Origin: Verticiella sediminum
GTDB taxonomy: Bacteria; Pseudomonadota; Gammaproteobacteria; Burkholderiales; Burkholderiaceae_B
Direction: 5' to 3'
Assembly (NCBI RefSeq): GCF_007558815.1
Contig: NZ_VLTJ01000022.1
Span: 62,001-126,000 of the forward strand
DNA length: 64,000 bases
Shown here: positions 10,178 to 17,582 of the stretch, piece by piece
How positions within the stretch are numbered: the first letter of the stretch is position 1
Layout: every line of letters begins with the position of its first letter
The notes under the pieces: model-generated
Databases searched by the model: none
Told to the model about the DNA's origin: nothing
The model's input: only the letters and a program-made list of their open reading frames with translations
Program-made: the position numbers and the translations under genes

Positions 10178-11524
10178 ATGCTGAAGAAATTCGTCCAACG
10201 CCTGTTCGGGCCTCGCAAACCCCAACGCATTCCCGCCTCGCAGCACGGCATCGACCGGCGCAACGTATCGCGCCACGCCATCAAGGTCTGCGAGGTCCTG
10301 CAGCAGCACGGCTACGAGGCCTACATCGTGGGCGGCGCCGTGCGCGACCTGATCGCCGGCGTCGAGCCCAAGGATTTCGACGTCGCCACCAGCGCAACGC
10401 CCGAGCAGATCCAGCCGCTGTTCCGCCGCGCGCGCATCATCGGCCGGCGCTTTCGCCTGGTGCACGTGGTGTTCGGCGCCGAGATCATCGAGACCTCCAC
10501 CTTCCGCGCGCCCTCGAGCGAGGCCCAGACCACCGACGAGCACGGCCGCATCCTGCGCGACAACGTGTTCGGCACGCTGCAGGAAGACGCGATCCGCCGC
10601 GACTTCACGCTGAACGCGCTCTACTACGACCCCTCGACCGAGGAAGTGGTCGACTACCACCATGGCGTGCCCGACCTCAAGAAGCGGATGGTGCGCATCA
10701 TCGGCGATCCGGCCCTGCGCTACCGCGAAGACCCGGTACGCATGCTGCGCGCGGTGCGCTTCGCCGCCAAACTCAACGGCCACATCGAGGCGGCCACGCT
10801 GGCGCCGATCGCCTCGATGGCCAAGCTGATCGAGAACGTGCCGGCATCCCGCCTCTTCGACGAGATGCTCAAGCTGCTCACCTGCGGCCATGCGATGGAC
10901 TGCCTGCGCCAGTTGCGCGCCCAGGGCCTGCACCACGGCCTGCTGCCGATGCTGGACGTCGTGCTCGAGCAGCCCGGCGGCGAGCGCTTCGTCGAGCTCG
11001 CGCTCGAGCGCACCGATGCGCGCGTGCGCGCCGGCAAGTCGGTCAGCCCGAGTTTTCTGTTCGCCGCGCTGCTCTGGCAGCAGGTCAACGCGCGCTGGCA
11101 GCAGTTCCAGGCGCGGGGCGAGCATACGATTCCCGCACTCTCGCTGGCGGTCGACTCGGTGCTCGACGAGCAGACCGAGAAGCTCGCCATCCAGCGCCGC
11201 TTCGTGGCCGACATGCGCGACATCTGGTTCATGCAGCCGCGCTTCGAGCGCCGCGCCGGCAAGCTTGCCTGGCGCATGCTGGAGCAGCCGCGCTTTCGCG
11301 CGGCCTGCGACTTCCTGCAGTTGCGCGCGGCCTCGGGCGAAGTCGACAGCGTGCTCGCGCAATGGTGGATGGACCTGGCCGACGCCTCCGACGCCGAGCG
11401 CGCCGACATGATCGAGGAAGTGGCGCAGAGCCGCCCGGCGCTCGACAGCACGCCGGGCCCGCGCAAGCGCCGCCGTCGCCGGCGTTCCCCGCACAGCGGC
11501 GATTCGGCGCCGAGCGCGGCCTGA
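10178..11524 (+). CDS. pcnB: Poly(A) polymerase I
   Basis: PcnB adds 3' poly(A) tails to RNA and so targets transcripts for decay. The class II nucleotidyltransferase head is clear: YIVGGAVRDLIAG (GG at 52-53) followed by the catalytic carboxylates in KDFDVATSA (Asp66 and Asp68), then RRDFTLNALYYD. An RNA-binding domain follows, and the last about 25 residues form a basic Arg/Lys tail (RKRRRRRR), typical of bacterial PcnB rather than CCA-adding enzymes. At 448 residues it is of normal size. It is the last gene of the hda group. In several relatives folK comes next; here an IclR regulator follows instead. Confidence 0.94.
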   Translation: MLKKFVQRLFGPRKPQRIPASQHGIDRRNVSRHAIKVCEVLQQHGYEAYIVGGAVRDLIAGVEPKDFDVATSATPEQIQPLFRRARIIGRRFRLVHVVFGAEIIETSTFRAPSSEAQTTDEHGRILRDNVFGTLQEDAIRRDFTLNALYYDPSTEEVVDYHHGVPDLKKRMVRIIGDPALRYREDPVRMLRAVRFAAKLNGHIEAATLAPIASMAKLIENVPASRLFDEMLKLLTCGHAMDCLRQLRAQGLHHGLLPMLDVVLEQPGGERFVELALERTDARVRAGKSVSPSFLFAALLWQQVNARWQQFQARGEHTIPALSLAVDSVLDEQTEKLAIQRRFVADMRDIWFMQPRFERRAGKLAWRMLEQPRFRAACDFLQLRAASGEVDSVLAQWWMDLADASDAERADMIEEVAQSRPALDSTPGPRKRRRRRRSPHSGDSAPSAA

Positions 11525-11584
11525 TCGACGGCACGCCGCCGGGCGGCCATGCTCGCCCGGCAACCCAACGGAGACACACCCGCC

Positions 11585-12376
11585 ATGAGCAGCACCGAGG
11601 GCGCGCAGCGCAGCATCCAATCCATCGAGACGGGCTTCGCACTGCTCGCGGCGCTGGTGGATTCCAGCGAGGCCATGTCGCTGCGCGACCTCGCCAAGGC
11701 CGCCGGCATGACCTCGGCCAAGGCGCACCCCTACCTGGTGAGCTTCATCCGCGTCGGCCTGGTCAAGCAGGACGCCGCCACTTCGCAATATGAACTCGGC
11801 CCCTTCGCCCTGCAGATGGGCCTGGTGAGCCTGCGCCGCCTGGACACCGTGCGCGCGGCCATGCCCGAGATCGCCCGCCTGGCCGGCACGCTGGGCCACA
11901 CGCTGGCCCTGGCCGTGCTGGGTTCGCACGGCCCGACCATCATCCACATCCTCGAGGCGAGCTACCCGGTCCACGTCAACCTGCGCGCGGGCACCGTGAT
12001 GTCGATGCTGCATACGGCCACGGGCCAGGTCTTCGCCGCCTGGCTGCCGCCCAAGGTCGCCGAGCACTACATCGAACGCGAGGCGGGCGACGCCGCGGTG
12101 GTCACCCACCTGCTGCCTGCGCGGCCCGACCGCCAGACGCGCGAAGCCCTGCTCGCCGAGGTGCGCGAGCACGGCCTCGCGCGCGCCCTGGGCAATCCGC
12201 TGCCCGGCATCGACGCGCTGTCGGCGCCGGTGTTCGACCACACCGGCAACATCGTGGCCGCGATCACCTGCCTGGGGCCGACCGGCCTGTTCGACGCCGC
12301 CTGGGACGGCAGCATCGCCAGCGCGATGCGCGCCAGCGCACGCGCGGTGTCCGCCAACCTGGGCTTTCGCGAATGA
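11585..12376 (+). CDS. IclR family transcriptional regulator
   Basis: A 263-residue IclR protein: N-terminal winged helix-turn-helix (IQSIETGFALLAALVD, LRDLAKAAGMTSAKAHPYLVSF) and a C-terminal effector-binding domain with PGIDALSAPVFDHTGNIVAAITCLG. I chose ATG 11585 because GGAGAC lies 9-10 nt upstream (11570-11575); an upstream ATG at 11549 has no such signal. It is followed, same strand, by a metallo-beta-lactamase-fold gene, an FAD hydroxylase and a DUF2783 gene, so it most likely controls that aromatic-degradation unit through the inverted repeat at 12394-12410. The effector is unknown. Confidence 0.9.
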   Translation: MSSTEGAQRSIQSIETGFALLAALVDSSEAMSLRDLAKAAGMTSAKAHPYLVSFIRVGLVKQDAATSQYELGPFALQMGLVSLRRLDTVRAAMPEIARLAGTLGHTLALAVLGSHGPTIIHILEASYPVHVNLRAGTVMSMLHTATGQVFAAWLPPKVAEHYIEREAGDAAVVTHLLPARPDRQTREALLAEVREHGLARALGNPLPGIDALSAPVFDHTGNIVAAITCLGPTGLFDAAWDGSIASAMRASARAVSANLGFRE

Positions 12377-12393
12377 CGGCGCCCTGCCCATCC

Positions 12394-12410
12394 GTTCGTT
12401 ATTGACGAAC
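12394..12410 (+). promoter_or_regulatory. Candidate IclR operator (inverted repeat)
   Basis: GTTCGT (12394-12399) and ACGAAC (12405-12410) form a perfect 6-5-6 inverted repeat. It lies 3 bp upstream of the -35 hexamer of the promoter at 12414, where an IclR-type regulator contacting the -35 region would be expected. A second small palindrome (TCGT-TGC-ACGA, 12411-12421) covers the -35 itself. Confidence 0.55.
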
Positions 12411-12413
12411 TCG

Positions 12414-12442
12414 TTGCACGAAAACAAACGACGTCGTATAGT
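12414..12442 (+). promoter_or_regulatory. Sigma-70-type promoter for the MBL / FAD-hydroxylase operon
   Basis: TTGCAC (12414-12419) and TATAGT (12437-12442) are separated by exactly 17 bp, a close match to the housekeeping consensus. The ATG of the next gene is at 12496, giving a leader of roughly 45 nt with GGAGAC just upstream of the start. Confidence 0.65.
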
Positions 12443-12495
12443 CTGCGCATGACATACGGCGCGCCCGCCGGCGCGCGCCCACACGGAGACATGCC

Positions 12496-13449
12496 ATGAG
12501 CAAGCAATTCGCGTCCCACGCAGACCTCGAAGAAAAGACCGTCACGTTCGAGCAGTTGTCGGCCAACGCCTACGCCTACACCGCCGAGGGCGACCCCAAC
12601 ACCGGCGTCATCGTCGGCGACGAAGGGGTGATGGTGATCGACACCCAGGCCACGCCCACCATGGCCCAGGACGTGATCCGCCGCGTGCGCGAAGTCACCG
12701 ACAAGCCGGTCAAGTACGTGCTGCTGTCGCACTACCACGCCGTGCGCGTGCTCGGCGCCTCGGCCTACGGCGCGCAGGAGATCATTGCCAGCCGCGAGAC
12801 CTACGAGCTCATCGTCGAGCGCGGCGAGCAGGACAAAGCGAGCGAGATCGGCCGCTTTCCGCGCCTGTTCCGCGACGTGGAATCGGTGCCGCCCGGCCTG
12901 ACCTGGCCCACCATCACCTTCGACGGCTCGATGACGGTCGATCTCGGCAATCTCGAGGTCCACATCACCCACCTCGGCCGCGGCCATACCCGGGCCGACA
13001 CCATCGCCTGGCTGCCCGCGCAGAAAGTCTGCTTCGCGGGCGACCTGGTCGAATACCAGTCCACACCCTATGCCGGCGACGCCTACTTCCGCGAGTGGCC
13101 GCGCACGCTGGACCGCCTGCTCGCCCTGGGCGCCGAGAAGATGGTGCCCGGCCGCGGCCCTGCGCTGAAGAGCGCCAGCGAAGTGCATGCCGCGGTTGCC
13201 GGCACCCGGGCCTTCATCAACGACCTCTACGATCTCGTCAACCAGGGCGTGGCCGCGGGCAAGGATCTGAAGACCGTCTACAAGGAAACCTACGCGGCCA
13301 TGCAGCCGCGCTACAAGGACTGGGTCATCTTCGATCACTGCATGCCCTTCGACGTGACGCGCGCCTACGACGAGGCCACCGGCATCGAGCATCCGCGCAT
13401 CTGGACCGCCGAGCGCGATCTGCAGATGTGGAAGACGCTGGAAGGCTGA
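12496..13449 (+). CDS. Metallo-beta-lactamase-fold hydrolase with an altered metal motif
   Basis: A 317-residue MBL-fold protein. The strand-loop segment that normally reads HxHxDH is HYHAVR (residues 79-84), so the Asp and second His that complete the metal site are replaced by Val and Arg. Later ligand regions look conserved: HLGRGHTRADT and CFAGDLVEY, and VPGRGPAL near the C-terminal third. The family is therefore recognisable but its metal content is uncertain. It is first in a probable operon with an FAD aromatic hydroxylase and a DUF2783 protein, behind a good promoter at 12414-12442, and is probably a hydrolase for a ring-derived intermediate. The ATG has GGAGAC about 8 nt upstream. 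Confidence 0.85.
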   Translation: MSKQFASHADLEEKTVTFEQLSANAYAYTAEGDPNTGVIVGDEGVMVIDTQATPTMAQDVIRRVREVTDKPVKYVLLSHYHAVRVLGASAYGAQEIIASRETYELIVERGEQDKASEIGRFPRLFRDVESVPPGLTWPTITFDGSMTVDLGNLEVHITHLGRGHTRADTIAWLPAQKVCFAGDLVEYQSTPYAGDAYFREWPRTLDRLLALGAEKMVPGRGPALKSASEVHAAVAGTRAFINDLYDLVNQGVAAGKDLKTVYKETYAAMQPRYKDWVIFDHCMPFDVTRAYDEATGIEHPRIWTAERDLQMWKTLEG

Positions 13450-13617
13450 CGCCCGCGCAAGCCCGCGCTTGCGGCGCCAGGGCCGAACGCGCAAGAAACA
13501 CACGGCGTTGACACGCCCCAGAACCAGAACAGCAGCCGCCCATGCCGCGGCTGCCCTCTGCCGGCCGCGCCACGTGTGCGCCGCGCGATGCGATCCACCC
13601 ACACTTCGGAGACAGCC

Positions 13618-15300
13618 GTGGGAGACATCGACTATCAACAGGTGGAGTTCGCCTACACCCGGCCGGCGAACCTCGAACGCAGCGATCCCGCACACCATCC
13701 GGTGATCGTGGTGGGCGCGGGCCCGATAGGCCTGAGCACCGCGCTGGACCTCGCCCGCCAGGGCATCGACGTATTGCTCCTGGACGACGACTACCGCCTT
13801 TCCACGGGCTCGCGGGCAATCTGCTTCGCCAAGCGCACGCTGGACATCTGGGATCGCCTGGGCGTCGGGCAGCGCATGGTCGACAAGGGCGTGTCCTGGA
13901 GCGTGGGCAAGGTGTTCTTCCGCGACGAGGAGATCTGGCGCTTCGACCTCCTGCCCGAGAGCGGCCATCGCCGCCCCGCCTTCATCAACCTGCAGCAGTA
14001 CTACGCCGAAGGCTACCTGCAGGAGGCCGCGGCGGCCGACGAGCGCATCGAGATCCGCTGGCGCCACCGTGTGCATGGCCTGCGCGCCGCGGCCGACGGC
14101 GTCGACCTGGACGTGGAAACGCCGGACGGCAGCTACACCCTGCGCGCGAACTATCTCATTGCCTGCGACGGCGCCCGCTCGCCGGTGCGCAAGCTGATGG
14201 GCCTGGAGAGCCGCGGCCGCAGCTTCAAGGACCGCTTCCTGATCGCCGACATCCGCATGGAGGCCGACTTCCCTTCGGAGCGCTGGTTCTGGTTCGACCC
14301 GCCGTTCCATCCCAACCAGTCGGTGCTGCTGCACCGCCAGCCCGACAACGTCTGGCGCGTGGACTTCCAGCTCGGCTGGGACGCCGACCCCGTCGAAGAA
14401 GTCAAGCCCGAGCGGGTGCTGCCCCGGTTGCGCGCGGTGTTCGGCGAGGCGGCCCGCTTCAGCCTGGAGTGGGTCAGCATCTATACGTTCTCCTGCCTGC
14501 GCATGGAGCGCTTTCGCCACGGCCGCGTGCTGTTCGCAGGCGACGCCGCGCACGGCGTCTCGCCCTTCGGCGCGCGCGGCGCCAACAGCGGCGTGCAGGA
14601 CGCCGAAAACCTCGCCTGGAAGCTCGCGCTGGTGCTGCGCGGCACCGCGCCGGACGCCCTGCTCGACACCTACGCCAGCGAGCGCGAATACGCGGCCGAC
14701 GAGAACCTGCTGAACTCCGCCCGCGCCACCGACTTCATCACGCCCAAGAGCGAGATCAGCCGGCTGTTTCGCAACACCACGCTCAAGCTCGCCAAGCGCC
14801 ACCCCTTCGCGCGCACGCTGGTCAACAGCGGGCGCCTGTCGGTGCCCGCCGTGCTGCGGGATTCGCCGCTGAACACGCCCGACGAAGACGACTACCCGGG
14901 CCCGCTCGCGCCCGGTGCGGTGGCGCTGGATGCGCCCCTGCGGGTGGCCGGACAGGATGCCTGGCTGCTCGGGATGACCGGCGATCGCTTCACCCTGCTG
15001 GTCGCGGGCGCGCTGCCCGCGAGCATCGAGCCGTCCCACCTGGCGCCGCCCGGCATCGCGCTGGATGTCGTCGAGATCCATGCCACGCCCCGGGCCCCGA
15101 GCCGGCCCGGCATCGCCTGCGCCGTGGACGTGCTCGGCCTGTTCGCGCGCCGCTACGACGCCACGCCGGGCACGTGCTACCTGCTCAGGCCCGATCAGCA
15201 CGTGGCCGCGCGCTGGCGGCGCTGCCGGCCCGACGCCGTGCGCCGGGCGCTGCAGCGCGCCGTCGCTCTGCCCGTCGCCGAAACGGAGACACTGCCGTGA
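13618..15300 (+). CDS. FAD-dependent aromatic-ring hydroxylase (PheA/TfdB/MhpA-like)
   Basis: A flavoprotein monooxygenase of group A, expected to hydroxylate a phenolic substrate with NAD(P)H and O2. The FAD dinucleotide fold is VVGAGPIGLSTAL (residues 32-44), the DG motif is YLIACDGARSPVRKLMG, and the second FAD motif is LFAGDAAHGVSPFGARGANSGVQDAENLAWKL. A thioredoxin-like C-terminal domain (about 450-555) fits the PheA/TfdB group. I prefer the GTG at 13618, which has GGAGA at 13608-13612; an in-frame ATG exists at 13576 without an obvious ribosome site. The upstream gap 13450-13617 holds two GC hairpins (13456-13473 and 13532-13554) without T-tracts. The stop overlaps the next start as GTGA. 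Confidence 0.88.
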   Translation: MGDIDYQQVEFAYTRPANLERSDPAHHPVIVVGAGPIGLSTALDLARQGIDVLLLDDDYRLSTGSRAICFAKRTLDIWDRLGVGQRMVDKGVSWSVGKVFFRDEEIWRFDLLPESGHRRPAFINLQQYYAEGYLQEAAAADERIEIRWRHRVHGLRAAADGVDLDVETPDGSYTLRANYLIACDGARSPVRKLMGLESRGRSFKDRFLIADIRMEADFPSERWFWFDPPFHPNQSVLLHRQPDNVWRVDFQLGWDADPVEEVKPERVLPRLRAVFGEAARFSLEWVSIYTFSCLRMERFRHGRVLFAGDAAHGVSPFGARGANSGVQDAENLAWKLALVLRGTAPDALLDTYASEREYAADENLLNSARATDFITPKSEISRLFRNTTLKLAKRHPFARTLVNSGRLSVPAVLRDSPLNTPDEDDYPGPLAPGAVALDAPLRVAGQDAWLLGMTGDRFTLLVAGALPASIEPSHLAPPGIALDVVEIHATPRAPSRPGIACAVDVLGLFARRYDATPGTCYLLRPDQHVAARWRRCRPDAVRRALQRAVALPVAETETLP

Positions 15301-15503
15301 ACGCCCCGACCAGCCTCATCACCGACCCGCACCTGAGCGCCCCGGACGACTTCTACGAGCTGCTCATCGAAGCGCATCGCGACCTGAGCCTCGCGCAAAG
15401 CCACGAACTGAACGCCGCGCTGGTGCTGCTGCTCGCCAACCACATCGGCGAGCTCGGCGTACTGCGCGAAGCGCTGCAGTGCGCACGCGAGGCCGTGGCC
15501 TGA
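15297..15503 (+). CDS. DUF2783 domain small protein
   Basis: A 68-residue acidic, helical protein starting at GTG 15297, whose start overlaps the TGA of the FAD hydroxylase (GTGA), implying translational coupling. The pattern DPxLSxPDDFYELLIEAHRDL and LNAALVLLLANHIGEL matches the DUF2783 family as I know it, which recurs next to FAD-dependent hydroxylases in Bordetella-like genomes. The function is unknown; an accessory or stabilising subunit of the hydroxylase is an inference from the fixed pairing. Confidence 0.8.
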   Translation: MNAPTSLITDPHLSAPDDFYELLIEAHRDLSLAQSHELNAALVLLLANHIGELGVLREALQCAREAVA

Positions 15504-15508
15504 GCGGC

Positions 15509-15530
15509 CAGGGCCTGTTGACAGGCCCTG
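15509..15530. terminator. Hairpin between convergent genes
   Basis: CAGGGCCTG (15509-15517) and CAGGCCCTG (15522-15530) form a perfect 9-bp stem with the loop TTGA. It sits between the DUF2783 stop and the convergent LysR stop. No T-run follows on either strand, so it may be a weak or bidirectional terminator. Confidence 0.5.
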
Positions 15531-15533
15531 GGC

Positions 15534-16445
15534 TCAGCGCGGCGGCCCGCTCGCGCCGCTTTCGCGCATGACCTGAACGAAGGCGTCGACCAGCGCCTGC
15601 GCAGCCTCGCTGCGATGGCTGCCGGCGCGCTCCAGCCGGTAGTAGTCCAGCGTCACGGCGGGCGTGAGCCGGACCAGGCGTACCGGCCAGCGCCGCACCG
15701 CCAGCGCCGCGAACGACGGCACCACCGCCACGCCCACACCCTCGGCCGCCATGGCGATGGCCGTCTCCAGGTGCGTGACCACGCGGCGGGGCTGCGTGCC
15801 CGCATGTTCCGACAAATGGCGGTCGGCCAGCCGCTGGATCTGGTTGTCCGGCGGCAGCACGATGAGCGGCCGCCCGCGCAGCGCGGACCAGGCCACACGC
15901 TCGCCGTAGGCGCCCGCGGCGGCCGGTACGGCAAGCATCAGCCGGGCCGGCAGGATGGCTTCGCGCCGCATGCCCGATTCCCGTTCGAAGAAGGCGCCCA
16001 GGCCCAGGTCTAGCCCTCCGGACTCGACCTGCTCGCGGATCACGCTGCGGTCCACGTCGAGCACCTCCACCCACAAGCCGGGATGCCGCTCGGCGAGCAG
16101 CCGCAGCACGCGCGGCATGACGGTGGTGGCGATCAGCGGCGTCACGCCCACGCGCAGGCGCGTGCGCGCCTGCTCGCCCAATGCCCGAACGTCGCCCACC
16201 GCCTCGCCGAGCAGGTCCAGCGCCTGCCGCGCCGCGGGCAGCAGGCGTTCGCCCGCCGGCGTGAGCACGACGCGCCGCGTGGTGCGCTCGAACAGCCGCG
16301 CGTCCACTTGCGTCTCCAGCTCGCGCACCATCGCGCTCAGGCCGGCCTGCGTGATGTGCAGCGACTCGGCGGCGCGGGTGAAGCTCGCATGGCGGGCGAC
16401 CTCGACCAAAGCGGCGAGCTGGCGCAGGGACAGACCGAGGGACAT
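15534..16445 (-). CDS. LysR family transcriptional regulator
   Basis: A 303-residue LysR protein with an N-terminal helix-turn-helix (LRQLAALVEVARHASFTRAAESLHITQAGLSAMVRELE) and a C-terminal substrate-binding domain (RLRVGVTPLIATTVMPRVLRLL onward). ATG 16445 is preferred with GAGAA 6-10 nt upstream; the frame could be extended to a TTG at 16463. It diverges from a Bug receptor and FAD monooxygenase and probably controls them through the palindrome at 16493-16509. The inducer is unknown, perhaps an aromatic acid given the neighbouring hydroxylase. Confidence 0.9.
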   Translation of the reverse strand: MSLGLSLRQLAALVEVARHASFTRAAESLHITQAGLSAMVRELETQVDARLFERTTRRVVLTPAGERLLPAARQALDLLGEAVGDVRALGEQARTRLRVGVTPLIATTVMPRVLRLLAERHPGLWVEVLDVDRSVIREQVESGGLDLGLGAFFERESGMRREAILPARLMLAVPAAAGAYGERVAWSALRGRPLIVLPPDNQIQRLADRHLSEHAGTQPRRVVTHLETAIAMAAEGVGVAVVPSFAALAVRRWPVRLVRLTPAVTLDYYRLERAGSHRSEAAQALVDAFVQVMRESGASGPPR

Positions 16446-16492
16446 GGCGAATTCTCGTTGCAAGGCAAACGTACGGCTCCGCAGATTAACAA

Positions 16493-16509
16493 CTATTCAT
16501 TGTGAATAG
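16493..16509. promoter_or_regulatory. Palindrome in the LysR / Bug divergent promoter region
   Basis: CTATTCA-TTG-TGAATAG is a perfect 7-3-7 inverted repeat, 48 bp upstream of the LysR ATG and 95 bp upstream of the Bug ATG, in a locally AT-rich stretch. It is a plausible LysR-type binding site, though the exact T-N11-A form is not met. Confidence 0.45.
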
Positions 16510-16603
16510 ATCAAATACTTTAGCTTCTCATGGACAATCGCCTCTGGTCGAATAGCAAGAACGCTGCGCAAGACGTAGCGCATATTCATTTCAGGAGACA
16601 GAT

Positions 16604-17575
16604 ATGCCCGCATTCCGGCCCCAAGTACTGCTGGGAAGCATTGCCCTCGCCCTGGGCCTTGCCGCCCCGGCCGTTGCCGCGGACTTCCCCGACAAGCCCA
16701 TCACGTTGATCGTGCCCTTCGCCCCCGGCGGCCCTACCGATGTCAGCGCGCGACTGTTCGGCAAGGTCATGTCCGAGCAGCTCGGCCAACCCGTCGTCGT
16801 GGACAACCGGGCCGGCGCGGGCGGCAGCATCGGTTCGGCCGCGGCGGCCAGAAGCCCCGCCGACGGCTACACACTGCTCTGGGGCGGCACCAGCAGCATC
16901 GTGGTCTCCCCGGCGCTCTACGACAACCTCGGCTATGACCCGATCGAATCGTTCACGCCGGTCGGTATGGCCGTGCGCGGGCCCATGGTGCTCGCCGGCA
17001 ACAACGACCTGCAGGCGGCCGACCTGAAGCAACTGATTGCGCAGTCGAAGCAAAAGCCCATGAGTGTCGCGTCCGCCGGCAACGGCTCGGTCGGCCACCT
17101 CACCGCCGAGATGTTCAAGAGCGCCACCGGGGCCGACCTGCTGCATGTGCCCTATCGCGGCGGCGCGCCCGCCATGGTGGACGTGCTCGGCGGCCAGATC
17201 GACCTCATCTTCGACACGCTGACCCTGCTTCAGCCACAGATCTCCACCGACAAGCTGCGCGCCTATGCGATCGCCGCCCACGAGCGCCACCCCGGCCTGC
17301 CCGACGTGCCCACCGTGGAGGAAAGCGTGGGTACGCCCTTCGAGGCCTACTCCTGGTTCGGACTGCTGGCGCCCGCGGGCACGCCCGAGGACGTGGTCGG
17401 CAAGCTCACGCAGGCGCTCGCGGCCGGCGCGAAGGATCCCAACGTGATCGAACAGATGCGCGCCACGGGGCTGGAGCCCGTGGGCGGCACGGCGGCCGAG
17501 TTCGCGGACACCATCCAGGCGGATCTGGCCAAGTGGACAGATGTCGTCAAGAGCGCCAACGTCAAACCCGAGTGA
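16604..17575 (+). CDS. Tripartite tricarboxylate transporter (Bug/TctC) substrate-binding protein
   Basis: A 323-residue periplasmic solute receptor. Residues 1-26 form a Sec signal peptide ending VAA. The mature protein begins ADFPDKPITLIVPFAPGGPTDVSAR, followed by VVVDNRAGAGGSIG, SPADGYTLL, the binding-loop region HVPYRGGAPAMVDVLGGQID and the C-terminal APAGTPEDVV, all hallmark Bug segments. AGGAGA lies 7-12 nt before the ATG. No TctA/TctB membrane genes lie nearby, so it is an orphan receptor. It is followed after 7 bp by an FAD monooxygenase, which suggests that it binds the aromatic substrate of that enzyme, either for uptake or sensing. Confidence 0.93.
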   Translation: MPAFRPQVLLGSIALALGLAAPAVAADFPDKPITLIVPFAPGGPTDVSARLFGKVMSEQLGQPVVVDNRAGAGGSIGSAAAARSPADGYTLLWGGTSSIVVSPALYDNLGYDPIESFTPVGMAVRGPMVLAGNNDLQAADLKQLIAQSKQKPMSVASAGNGSVGHLTAEMFKSATGADLLHVPYRGGAPAMVDVLGGQIDLIFDTLTLLQPQISTDKLRAYAIAAHERHPGLPDVPTVEESVGTPFEAYSWFGLLAPAGTPEDVVGKLTQALAAGAKDPNVIEQMRATGLEPVGGTAAEFADTIQADLAKWTDVVKSANVKPE

Positions 17576-17582
17576 GTCCTTC

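Noticed and set aside
12067-15201. A 1044-codon minus-strand open frame across the IclR, MBL and FAD hydroxylase genes
   Set aside because: It spans several well-supported + strand genes and has no recognisable motifs; a composition artefact.
16493-16509. Calling the palindrome a confirmed LysR T-N11-A box
   Set aside because: The symmetric T and A are 13 or 9 bases apart, not 11, so it is kept only as a candidate site.
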